Program-made: the position numbers and the translations under genes
Source of the DNA: DASUPK01 sp963797265
Lineage (GTDB): Bacteria; Actinomycetota; Thermoleophilia; Solirubrobacterales; 70-9
Direction: 5' to 3'
Length of the DNA stretch: 64,000 nt
NCBI GenBank assembly: GCA_963797265.1
Contig: CAWCOY010000004.1
Span: 186,001 to 250,000 of the forward strand
Shown: one piece after another, positions 50,086-58,929 of the stretch
Layout: each line of letters opens with the position of its first letter
How positions within the stretch are numbered: the stretch's first letter is position 1
Notes under the pieces: model-generated
Told to the model about the DNA's origin: nothing
The model's database searches: none
Seen by the model: the letters and a program-made list of their open reading frames with translations, nothing else

Positions 50086-50623
50086 CGCCCCGGGGCTCGA
50101 GCTGATCGCCCAGAAGATCGAGGATGGGCGGCAGGGAACCGTCATCGAGACCTCTTTCGAGCACGACCGCGCGACGCTGGTCGTCGATCCAGAGGGGATC
50201 CTCCACGCGCTCGCCTGGCTTCGCGGCCAGCCCGATCAGGGTTACACCTTCCTCGCCAGCGTGCACGCCGCCGACTACCTGCCGGCTACCCCTCGCTTCG
50301 CCGTGCACTACGAGCTGCTCTGTCGGGAGCGCGTCGAGCGGATCCACGTCAAGGCCCTGCTCGATGACCCGTCCGGCGAGAACGGCGACGCGGAGAGGCT
50401 GCCCGAGCTCGATTCCTGTGTCGAGCTCTATCCGACGGCCGAGTTTCAGGAGCGCGAGGCGTATGACTTCTTCGGAATCCTGTTCCGCGGCCATCCCGAT
50501 CTGCGCCGCATCGCGATGCCCGAGGACTACGTCGGCTGGCCGCAGCGACGTGACTTCCCGATTGGCGGCGAACCCGTGCTCTACACGCACAACGAGATCG
50601 AAGCCCCGCGCTGGTTCGAGTGA
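50078..50623 (+). CDS. nuoC: NADH-quinone oxidoreductase subunit C
   Basis: 30-kDa-type peripheral subunit, about 181 residues from ATG 50078, just before the nuoB stop; ATG 50060 is an alternative. Signature region: YPTAEFQEREAYDFFGILFR and PEDYVGWPQRRDFP. Its TGA overlaps the nuoD ATG. Confidence 0.94.
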   Translation: MPDAPGLELIAQKIEDGRQGTVIETSFEHDRATLVVDPEGILHALAWLRGQPDQGYTFLASVHAADYLPATPRFAVHYELLCRERVERIHVKALLDDPSGENGDAERLPELDSCVELYPTAEFQEREAYDFFGILFRGHPDLRRIAMPEDYVGWPQRRDFPIGGEPVLYTHNEIEAPRWFE

Positions 50624-51930
50624 TGGCGGACCGGACCTTCAGAGACGAAGCGGACATCACCGAGCGCGGCGTCGATCCCCTCAGCGAGGACCCGTCGGCG
50701 GCGCTGGCCGATCAGGTCGCGGAGATCGCGGAACGGGAGCTCGGGGGACCGGGCCTCGAGCCGGAACAGGAGGTCCTGACGATCAACATGGGGCCGCACC
50801 ATCCCGCCACTCACGGGGTGCTGCGGCTGATCGTGACGCTCCAGGGCGAGCGGGTGATCGAGCTGAAGCCGGTGATGGGTTACCTGCACACCGGGATCGA
50901 GAAGTCCTGCGAGGACAAGAGCTACTGGAAGGTCATCCCGTTCGTGGAGCGGATGGACTACCTCTCCTACTTCTTCCAGATGGAGGCTTTCTGCGGCTGC
51001 GTCGAGCGGTTGGTGGGTCTCGAGATCCCGCCGCGCGCCAAGTACCTGCGCGTCCTCCACATGGAGCTCTGCCGGATCATGTCCCACCTGGTCTGGCTGG
51101 GCACGACCGCGCTCGACATCGGTGCGATTTCGATGCTCTGGTACTGCTTCCGCGAGCGGGACAGGATCCTCGACCTGTTCGAGATGTCCGCGGGACAAAG
51201 GATGCACACCCGCTACTTCCAGGTCGGGGGAGTCTTCGAGGACATCCCCACCGGCTTCGAGCGGAAGGTGCGGGCGTTCTGTGCGGAGATGCCGACGCGG
51301 ATCGATCAGTACGAGGCGCTGCTCGACCGCAATGAGATCTTTCTGCGGCGCACGCGCGACGTCGGGATCGTTCCGCGTGAGCGGATGCTCGAGCTCGGCG
51401 TCACCGGCCCGCTGCTGCGAGCGACGGGCGAGCCCTGGGACCTGCGGAAAGCCGACCCCTACCTCGGCTACGGCGACTTCGACTTCAAGATCCCGGTCGG
51501 CACGGTCGGCGACGGCTACGACCGCTATCGCGTCCGGTCGCAGGAGATGCGCGAATCGGTGGGGATCATCGAGCAGGCGCTCGACGGCCTCCCCGAGGGC
51601 CCCTGGATCGCGGACGACCGCAAGTACGTCCTCCCTCCACGCGACGAGCTCTCCACCTCGATGGAGGCGCTGATCCACCACTTCAAGCTGGTCACCGAAG
51701 GCTACCGCGTGCCGCCTGGCGAGCTCTACTACTCGATCGAGTCGCCGCGGGGGGAGCTCGGGTGCTTCGTTCTCGCCGATGGCTCGTCAAAGCCGGCCCG
51801 CGTCCACTTTCGTGACCCTTCCTTGGTCAACCTGCAGTCGCTCCGCGACATGTCCGTCGGTGGGCTGATCGCGGACCTGATCCAGAACCTGGGCATGCTC
51901 GACCCGATCATCGGGGGTGTCGACCGGTGA
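50623..51930 (+). CDS. nuoD: NADH-quinone oxidoreductase subunit D
   Basis: 49-kDa-type subunit that forms the quinone pocket with NuoB; hydrogenase-large-subunit fold without the NiFe ligands. About 435 residues from ATG 50623. Markers: NMGPHHPATHGVLRLIVTLQ (quinone-contact His), GYLHTGIEKSCEDKSYWK, ALIHHFKLVTEGYRVPPGEL and SIESPRGELG. It ends GGLIADLIQNLGMLDPIIGG followed by VDR. An unusual acidic N-terminal extension of some 45 residues precedes the core. Confidence 0.95.
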   Translation: MADRTFRDEADITERGVDPLSEDPSAALADQVAEIAERELGGPGLEPEQEVLTINMGPHHPATHGVLRLIVTLQGERVIELKPVMGYLHTGIEKSCEDKSYWKVIPFVERMDYLSYFFQMEAFCGCVERLVGLEIPPRAKYLRVLHMELCRIMSHLVWLGTTALDIGAISMLWYCFRERDRILDLFEMSAGQRMHTRYFQVGGVFEDIPTGFERKVRAFCAEMPTRIDQYEALLDRNEIFLRRTRDVGIVPRERMLELGVTGPLLRATGEPWDLRKADPYLGYGDFDFKIPVGTVGDGYDRYRVRSQEMRESVGIIEQALDGLPEGPWIADDRKYVLPPRDELSTSMEALIHHFKLVTEGYRVPPGELYYSIESPRGELGCFVLADGSSKPARVHFRDPSLVNLQSLRDMSVGGLIADLIQNLGMLDPIIGGVDR

Positions 51931-52703
51931 GCCCGCTGATCCCGAAGGGCAAGCGCCCCTGGACGGTCGACCCTGGCCACATCCACGACGCGCCCGAGCC
52001 GCCCCCGATGCCGGACGAACAGGGCCAGGTCGGGGTCGACATCCCGCCGAAGGAGATCGAGGTGCTGCAGGCGGTCGAGGAAGAGCGCGAGCCCCACGGC
52101 GAGCCGGCGCCGGTGCCCGAGCCCTCGGAAGTGGAGGTCCCGAAGGGGCTGGCGGAGGAGATCCGCCGCGCGATGGGGCGCTACCCGCAGAAGCGGTCGG
52201 CGGCGATGCCGGCCCTGTGGGCCGTCCAGCGTCGCTACGGCTGGTGCACCCCCGACGGCATCCGCCAGGCGGCCGCGGTAATGGGCGTAACGCCCGGCTA
52301 CCTGGAGGGGGTAGCCACCTTCTATGACCTCTTCCGGCTCGAGCCCGGGGGCGAGCACCAGGTGCTCGTCTGCACCAACATCAGCTGTTGGCTGCGCGGC
52401 GCCGATGACCTTTTGAGGGCGTTCGAGGAGGCGGCCGCGGGCAGCGGAGGCGAAGCTGAGCAGCCCGCGGATGATGGAGTCTCCGAGGACGGCAAGCTCT
52501 CTGTTCGGGGCTTCGAGTGCCTCGGCGCCTGCGACCTGGCGCCGATGGCCTCGATCGACGAGCGCTATTACGGGCCGCTCACGGAGGAGGACGCCAAGGC
52601 AGCGGCGGAGCAGCTGCGCTCAGGCGCCGAGGTGCTCCCCGAGAAGCGGCTCGATGATCGCAAGGTCGCTGGGGGCCCCGATGCAAAGGAGGTCGACGGC
52701 TGA
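51927..52703 (+). CDS. nuoE: NADH-quinone oxidoreductase subunit E, with extensions
   Basis: 24-kDa-type subunit with cluster N1a. The core has YPQKRSAAMPALWAVQRRYG, VCTNISCWLRGADDLL (first two Cys) and FECLGACDLAPMASIDERYY (last two Cys). At 258 residues it is long: about 70 residues of Pro/Glu-rich sequence precede the core (DAPEPPPMPDEQGQVGVDIP) and an acidic tail follows. GTG 51927 overlaps the nuoD stop. Confidence 0.93.
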   Translation: MSPLIPKGKRPWTVDPGHIHDAPEPPPMPDEQGQVGVDIPPKEIEVLQAVEEEREPHGEPAPVPEPSEVEVPKGLAEEIRRAMGRYPQKRSAAMPALWAVQRRYGWCTPDGIRQAAAVMGVTPGYLEGVATFYDLFRLEPGGEHQVLVCTNISCWLRGADDLLRAFEEAAAGSGGEAEQPADDGVSEDGKLSVRGFECLGACDLAPMASIDERYYGPLTEEDAKAAAEQLRSGAEVLPEKRLDDRKVAGGPDAKEVDG

Positions 52704-53983
52704 TGGCCTCGCTGGAGACGCGCCTCCTCTTCCGCAACATCGACGAGCCCGGCCTCGCCTCGATCGACACCTACCGCAGGCTCGGCGGCTACCGGGCGAT
52801 CGAGAAGGCTTTCAAGCAGATGACTCCCGAGGAGGGCCTCAAGGAGCTCGAGGACTCGGGCCTGCGCGGCCGCGGGGGCGCCGGGTTCTCCATGGGCAAG
52901 AAGGCCTCCTTCCTGCCGCGCGGCGACATGGACAAGTACCTCTGCTGCAACGCCGACGAGTCTGAGCCCGGCGCCTTCAAGGACCGCGAGCTGTTGCAGA
53001 AGAACCCGCACCAGCTGATCGAGGGGATCATCATCGCGGCCCGCGCCGCCGGGGCCAACCGCTGCTTCATCTACATCCGCGGCGAGTACGACCTCCAGGG
53101 AGACATCCTCGACAAGGCGGTCGACGAGGCCTACGAGGCGGGTTTTCTCGGCAAGGACGTGCTCGGCACCGGGGAGCAGGTCGAGCTGGTCGTCCACCGC
53201 GGGGCCGGCGCCTACATCTGCGGCGAGGAGACCGCGCTGCTCGACTCGCTCGAGGGCAAGCGCGGCAACCCGCGCCTCAAGCCTCCCTTCCCCGCCGTCC
53301 AGGGCCTCTACGACGGGCCAACCCTGATCAACAACGTCGAGACCCTCTCCAACGCGCCGCACATCATCGCCTCGGGCGCCGACTGGTTCAAGAGCATGGG
53401 GACCGAGCAATCCCCGGGGACGAAGGTCGTCTCGGTCTCCGGCGACGTGAAGCGCCCGGGCAACTACGAGGTCGAGCTCGGCATCCCCACCAGGGTCCTG
53501 GTCGAGGAGCTCGCCGGCGGGCCGCTCGACGGCCGCGAGATCAAGGGCATCTTCCCCGGCGGTTCCTCGTCGCCGGTGTTGTTGCCCGAGGAGGCACTCG
53601 ACAAGCCGTACAGCTTCGAGGCGATGGCCGACGCCGGCTCGATGCTCGGCTCGGGCTCGATCATCGTCTTCGACGACACCACCAGCGTCGTCGAGCTGGC
53701 GCTGCGGACCGCCCGCTTCTACCACCACGAGTCGTGCGGGAAGTGCACGCCCTGCCGCGAGGGCACCAACTGGACGGTGAAGATGCTCGAGCGGATGATC
53801 CGCGGACAGGCGACGCCGATCGACCTCGAGACAACCGCCTCGGTGCAGACGAACATCATCGGCAACTGCCTGTGCGTGCTCGGCGACTCGATGGCGATGC
53901 CGGTCGGCTCCATGGTGAAGAAGTTCCGCGGAGAGTTCATGGAGGCGATCGAACAGGGCGTGCCGGAGAGGTTGGCGGCGTGA
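52703..53983 (+). CDS. nuoF: NADH-quinone oxidoreductase subunit F
   Basis: 51-kDa-type subunit binding NADH, FMN and cluster N3. 426 residues. NADH/FMN loop: GLRGRGGAGFSMGKKASFLP; VCNADESEPGAFKDR-type motif reads CCNADESEPGAFKDRELL; GAGAYICGEETALLDSLEGK; cluster N3: SCGKCTPCREGTNW with a later CVLGDSM. ATG 52703 overlaps the nuoE stop. Confidence 0.96.
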   Translation: MASLETRLLFRNIDEPGLASIDTYRRLGGYRAIEKAFKQMTPEEGLKELEDSGLRGRGGAGFSMGKKASFLPRGDMDKYLCCNADESEPGAFKDRELLQKNPHQLIEGIIIAARAAGANRCFIYIRGEYDLQGDILDKAVDEAYEAGFLGKDVLGTGEQVELVVHRGAGAYICGEETALLDSLEGKRGNPRLKPPFPAVQGLYDGPTLINNVETLSNAPHIIASGADWFKSMGTEQSPGTKVVSVSGDVKRPGNYEVELGIPTRVLVEELAGGPLDGREIKGIFPGGSSSPVLLPEEALDKPYSFEAMADAGSMLGSGSIIVFDDTTSVVELALRTARFYHHESCGKCTPCREGTNWTVKMLERMIRGQATPIDLETTASVQTNIIGNCLCVLGDSMAMPVGSMVKKFRGEFMEAIEQGVPERLAA

Positions 53984-56424
53984 CCCGCCCGATCCGGAAC
54001 GCGGTGAGCCTGGTCGTCGACGGCCGCGAGGTGACGGCGTCCGAGGGGACGATGCTCGTCGACGCCGCCAAGCACGGCGACGTCGAGATCCCGGTCTTCT
54101 GTTACGAGCCGAAGCTGGGCCAGCCGGTGGGGGCCTGCCGCATGTGCCTGGTCGAGATCGAGGGGATGCCCAAGCTGCAGACCGCCTGCTCCACACCGGT
54201 GCGCGACGGGATGGTCGTCTACACCCAGACCGACCGGGTGACCGAGGCCCAGAACGCGGTCGTCGAGTTCCTGCTCATCAACCACCCGCTCGACTGCCCG
54301 GTCTGCGACAAGGGCGGCGAGTGCCCGCTTCAGGACATCGCCATGGGCTGGGGCCCCGGCAAGAGCCGCTTCACCGACCCGAAGCGCCACTTTCAGAAGC
54401 CGCTCGAGCTCTCACCCCTGGTCGCGATCGACCGAGAGCGCTGCATCCTCTGCTATCGCTGCGTCCGCTTCAGCCAGGAGGTCGCGGAGGACGAGCAGCT
54501 CCAGCTGCTCGAGCGCGGCGACAAGACCTTCGTCGGCACCTTCGACGAGCGGCCGTACATCGCGCCCTTCCATGGGAACATCATCGAGCTCTGCCCCGTC
54601 GGGGCGCTGACCTCCTACACCTACCGCTTCCGCGCCCGCCCCTGGGACCTCGAGCAGGCGGGCTCCGTCTGCACCCTCTGCCCGAGCCAGTGCAACGTCG
54701 GCTTCACCGTCCGCGACGAGCGCGTGCTGCGCGTGAACGCCCGGGACAACGCCGAAGTGGACGACGGCTGGCTCTGCGACAAGGGCCGCTTCGCCTTCCA
54801 GATGTTCAACTCGGCGGAACGGATCACCCAGCCGATGGTCCGCGCGGGCGACGGCAGCCTCAGCCCGATCTCCTGGGACGAGGCGGTCAATCGCGTCGCG
54901 AAGGCGTTCCGGGACTCCGGTGACCGGGCGGCCGCCCTTGTCGGCGGAGGGACCTCGAACGAAGAGGGCTGGCTGGTTCAGCGGATCGTTCGCGCCGCCG
55001 GATCGTCGAACGTCGACTGCTCGCCCAACCCGGTGGATCCGACGCAGCTCGGTGAGCTCTCCAGGCCGGATCACGGCTCCCGCATGGCCGACCTCGATAA
55101 CTCGGACGCGATCCTGGTCGTCGGGGTCGACCCGCTGCACGAGATGCCGATCCTCGACCTGCGGATCCGCAAGGCGGTCCGGCGGAGCCGCGCAAAGCTG
55201 ACGGTCGCCTCCGAGCGTCCCACCACGCTTGACGGCGGCGCGGATGAGGCAGTCCGGTATGCGCCGGGCGATGCGACCTCGTTCCTCCGAGCGCTCGCCG
55301 GAGCGCTCGGGGCAGAGGGCTTCGACGCCGAGGGCCCCTTCAAGCAGGAAGCCGAGGCGATCGCAGGGACGCTTCGGAACGCCCCCGACCAGACGATCGT
55401 CTGGGGCGAGCGGCTGTGGCGCAGCCCAGGAGCGGTCGAGGCCCTGCACGCCTGCGCGCACGCCCTCGACATGCACAAGCGGATCGGCCCCGGCCTGCTC
55501 GAAGTCCCGGAGGAGTCAAACACCCGCGGACTGCGCGAGGTCGGCTGCCTCCCGAGCGCGGCGCCTGGTCTCCAGCCGACCGACGCCGGCCGAGGCAGCG
55601 CGCAGATCAAGGAGGGCCTCGCCGCCCACGAGCTGGGCGCGATGCTCCTCGTCAACGCCAATCCGGTCCGCACCCACCCGGACTCGGAGGGCTGGCGTAA
55701 GGCCCTTTCGCGGGTCGCTTCGTGGTCTCCATCGCGTCCTTCGAGGACGACTCAACCCGCCTCGCCGACCTGGTCATCCCCGCGGAGAACTACGCCGAGA
55801 AGGAGGGCACGGTCACCCACCCCGAGGGTCGGCTGCAGCGCCTGCGCCGGAACGTCCCGCTGCCTGAGGGAATGATCCCGGGCTGGAGCTTCCTCGACGC
55901 CGTCGCCGCCGAGCTGGGGGCCGGCCTCGACGCAGAGGCGCCCCGCGGACGTGTTCACCGCGCTCACCGACGAGGTCCCCTTCTACGAGGGATTGACCTA
56001 CGAGGAGATCGGCGGCACCGGCATCCGCTGGGGTGACAGGACCGCAGGGCAAGCATGGGCGCCCGCCGCGCCGTCTGATGAGGCGTCCGCGGGAACTCCG
56101 ACTGTGCCGACGCCGTCAGACGGGCTCGTCCTGGGCACCTACCGGGACCTCTGGGCCGCCGACGTCACCAAGCGGAACCCCGCGCTGCGGTTCCTCATGC
56201 CCAAGCAGAAGCTGGAGCTTCACGCGAAGGACGCCGACTCATTGGATCTCAGCAACGGAGACAAGGTCACCGTGTCCGTCAACGGCCACAGCGTCGACGC
56301 TACGGTCGCGATCCGCGAGCGGATGCGGGAGGGCGCCGCCTTCCTGATCGAGGGCACCGACGAGGCCAACGGCAACCTGCTCACCAACGGTGCGCCGCCG
56401 CGGATCGAGGTGAGCAAGCGATGA
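53980..56424 (+). CDS. nuoG: NADH-quinone oxidoreductase subunit G, two frameshifts
   Basis: 75-kDa-type subunit with a ferredoxin domain and a molybdopterin-like domain. From GTG 53980: CYEPKLGQPVGACRMCLVEI, HPLDCPVCDKGGECPLQDIA, RCILCYRCVRFSQEVAED, CTLCPSQCNVGFTVRDERVL. The frame is lost near 55712-55718 (one base short) and resumes with FVVSIASFEDDSTRLADLVI and PAENYAEKEGTVTHPEGRLQ. A second break at the CCCC run near 55940 (one base extra) leads to ADVFTALTDEVPFYEGLTYE and the C-terminal beta domain ending at 56424. About 814 residues repaired. In an otherwise intact operon these are probably sequence errors. Confidence 0.92.
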
Positions 56425-57422
56425 CTCTCCCGCTTGCCGAGGTCAACTACGTCGAGGCGACCTGGGTGATGATCGTCAAGTCGCTGGTCATCTTCCTCGG
56501 CGTCTTTGCGATCGTCCCGGTGCTGACGGTCGTCGAGCGCAAGCTAATCGGCCGATTCCAGAACCGCTACGGCCCCAACCGTGTGGGACCGGTGGGCCTG
56601 CTCCAGCCGGTTGCCGACATCGTCAAGCTCGCGGGCAAGGAGATGTTCCGGCCGCAGGCGGCCGTGCCCTTCCTCTACGCGATCGCCCCGGCGATCGTGA
56701 TCTTCTCGGGGATCATCACCCTGGCGATCCTGCCCTTCGGGAACGTCCAGGACGGGCTGGGGCTGTACGGGATCGACGTCTCGATCGGCGTCCTCTACTT
56801 CTTCGCCTTCAGCTCGATCTCGTTCTACGGCCTGCTGCTCGCCGGGTGGTCCTCAGGGTCGAAATACAGCTTCCTCGGGGCGATGCGCTCGGCCGCGCAG
56901 TTGATCTCCTACGAGGTCTCGATGGGCCTGGCGCTGCTCGGCGTCGTGCTTATGACTGGCTCTCTCTCCCTGACCAGCGTCGTCGACGGACAGGGCTCGA
57001 TCTGGAACATCGTCCCGCAGATCGTGGGCTTCCTGATCTTCATGGTCGCGGGCTTTGCGGAGACCAGCCGGGCGCCGTTCGACCTCCCGGAGGCCGACGC
57101 CGAGATCGTTCAGGGCTACATGACCGAGTACGGCGGGATGCGCATGGGCTCCTATCTGCTCGCCGAGTATCTCGAGATGTTCGTCGTCTCCGGGATCGCC
57201 GTCACCTTCTTCCTGGGCGGCTGGATGGGACCCGGCCCCGGCTGGCTCGATCCGGTCTGGATGGTGCTGAAGACGCTCACGCTGATCTGCTTCTTCATCT
57301 GGATCCGCGCGACGCTGCCGCGGCTGCGTTACGACCAGCTCATGTCGCTGGGCTGGAAGGTGCTGCTGCCGCTGGCGACCCTGAACATCCTGGCTACCGC
57401 GGTGATCGTGACGGTGAGCTGA
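56421..57422 (+). CDS. nuoH: NADH-quinone oxidoreductase subunit H
   Basis: ND1-type membrane subunit forming the quinone entry with NuoB and NuoD. 333 residues, eight helices. Markers: LIGRFQNRYGPNRVGPVGLL, QPVADIVKLAGKEMF, APFDLPEADAEIVQGYMTEY and GGMRMGSYLLAEYLEMF, with the acidic loop intact. ATG 56421 overlaps the nuoG stop (ATGA). Confidence 0.96.
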   Translation: MTLPLAEVNYVEATWVMIVKSLVIFLGVFAIVPVLTVVERKLIGRFQNRYGPNRVGPVGLLQPVADIVKLAGKEMFRPQAAVPFLYAIAPAIVIFSGIITLAILPFGNVQDGLGLYGIDVSIGVLYFFAFSSISFYGLLLAGWSSGSKYSFLGAMRSAAQLISYEVSMGLALLGVVLMTGSLSLTSVVDGQGSIWNIVPQIVGFLIFMVAGFAETSRAPFDLPEADAEIVQGYMTEYGGMRMGSYLLAEYLEMFVVSGIAVTFFLGGWMGPGPGWLDPVWMVLKTLTLICFFIWIRATLPRLRYDQLMSLGWKVLLPLATLNILATAVIVTVS

Positions 57423-57997
57423 TGGAGGCGAAGCTCAACACCGAGAAGACCGACTGGGAGGCCTTTCCGTACCTGAACCAGGAAGACGTGATCTCCGTGC
57501 AGCGCGGCCCGAGACCGGGCGGGGTCGGCGGCGCCTACCGGGCCTTCGGTGAGACGCTCCGCGGCCTGCGCACGACCTTCGGACGGGTGCTCGAGGGGCC
57601 GGTCACGATCCAATACCCGGAGGAGAAGACCCCGGTCTACCCGCGGTTCCGCGGCCGTCACAAACTGCACCGCTTCGAGGACAGCGGGCTCGAGAAGTGC
57701 GTCGGCTGCTCGCTCTGCGCCGCCGCCTGCCCGGCCGACTGCATCAGGGTGGTCGCCGCCGAGAACGACCCGGATCACCGGATCTCGGCCGGCGAGCGCT
57801 ACGCCGAGGTCTACGAGATCAACCTCTCCCGCTGCATCTTCTGCGGCTACTGCGAGGTCGCCTGCCCCTTCGACGCGATCACGATGGGCCACGACTACGA
57901 GATGTCCGACTACAACCGCTCGGACCTGATCTTTACGAAGGAGATGCTGCTCGCGGAGCCGATCGACCGCACGCCCCTGCGGAGCGAGGGCGAGTGA
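57422..57997 (+). CDS. nuoI: NADH-quinone oxidoreductase subunit I
   Basis: TYKY-type ferredoxin subunit with clusters N6a and N6b. 191 residues; motifs CVGCSLCAAACPADC and CIFCGYCEVACPFDAI, and the family's RFRGRHKLHRFEDSGLEKC. ATG 57422 overlaps the nuoH stop (TGATG). Confidence 0.96.
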   Translation: MEAKLNTEKTDWEAFPYLNQEDVISVQRGPRPGGVGGAYRAFGETLRGLRTTFGRVLEGPVTIQYPEEKTPVYPRFRGRHKLHRFEDSGLEKCVGCSLCAAACPADCIRVVAAENDPDHRISAGERYAEVYEINLSRCIFCGYCEVACPFDAITMGHDYEMSDYNRSDLIFTKEMLLAEPIDRTPLRSEGE

Positions 57998-58623
57998 CCC
58001 AGGTCTGCTTCTTCCTCGGGGCGATCGGCACCCTGGGCGGGGCGATCGCGGTGATCGCGCTTCGCAATCCCTTCTACAGCGTGCTCGCGCTGATCGTCCA
58101 CCTGATCTCGCTGGCCGGACTGTTCCTGCTGCTGCAGGGCGAGTTCATCGCGGCCGCCCAGATCGTGGTCTACGCCGGCGCGGTGATGGTCCTTTACGTC
58201 TTCGTCGCCGCCTACGTCGGGAACGTCGATGAGCCTCTCTGGGAGCCGATCCCGGGACAGCGCTTCATCGCCCCGCTGCTCGGCCTCGCGCTCTTCGTCG
58301 AGTTGGCCATCGCGATCACCGGCTCCGGCCTGCAGGCGATCGACACGCGTGGGCCGACAGTCGAGCTCGGCTTCGGCTCCCCTTCGGCGATCGGCAAGCT
58401 CCTGCTGGAGCGCTTCCTAATCGCGTTCGAGGCCGCATCACTTCTGCTGCTCGTCGCCGCCGTGGGCGCGGTTGTCCTGGCAGGCCGCCATGGCGGGGGG
58501 GCCGCTGGGGGTCCGGCGGGAACTCCGAGCGAGGCGGCCGCGAGCAATGGAGAGACGCCGACGACACTCCGCCGAGGGTCGCCCGCCGGGCCCCCCGCGG
58601 TCACCCCGCCGGAGGTCACCTGA
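57994..58623 (+). CDS. nuoJ: NADH-quinone oxidoreductase subunit J
   Basis: ND6-type membrane subunit, 209 residues, five helices; conserved LLLQGEFIAAAQIVVYAGAV and MVLYVFVAAYVG (the pi-bulge helix). A Gly/Pro-rich tail of about 45 residues (GGAAGGPAGTPSEAAASNGE) is extra. GTG 57994 overlaps the nuoI stop. Confidence 0.94.
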   Translation: MTQVCFFLGAIGTLGGAIAVIALRNPFYSVLALIVHLISLAGLFLLLQGEFIAAAQIVVYAGAVMVLYVFVAAYVGNVDEPLWEPIPGQRFIAPLLGLALFVELAIAITGSGLQAIDTRGPTVELGFGSPSAIGKLLLERFLIAFEAASLLLLVAAVGAVVLAGRHGGGAAGGPAGTPSEAAASNGETPTTLRRGSPAGPPAVTPPEVT

Positions 58624-58625
58624 CC

Positions 58626-58925
58626 ATGGACATCACCTGGTACCTCGTCCTCAGTGCGCTGCTCTTCGCCATCGGCGTCTCCGGCGTCCTGCTCCGCCGC
58701 AGCCCTCTCGTGATCCTGCTCTGCCTCGAGCTGATGCTGAACGCGGGCAACCTCGCGCTGCTCTCCTTCTCGCGCTCGCTCGGCAACCAGGACGGGCAGG
58801 TCTTCGCACTGATCGTGATGGTGATCGCGGCCTGCGAGGTGGTGGTCGGGCTGGGGATCATCGTCGCCGCCTACCGCCGCCGGATTCCACTCAACGTCGA
58901 CGATCTCAGGTCCCTGCGCGGCTGA
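58626..58925 (+). CDS. nuoK: NADH-quinone oxidoreductase subunit K
   Basis: ND4L-type subunit, 99 residues, three helices; LLRRSPLVILLCLELMLNAG with the coupling Glu, then IVMVIAACEVVVGLGIIVAA with the second Glu. ATG 58626 lies 2 bases after nuoJ. Confidence 0.95.
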   Translation: MDITWYLVLSALLFAIGVSGVLLRRSPLVILLCLELMLNAGNLALLSFSRSLGNQDGQVFALIVMVIAACEVVVGLGIIVAAYRRRIPLNVDDLRSLRG

Positions 58926-58929
58926 GCCG

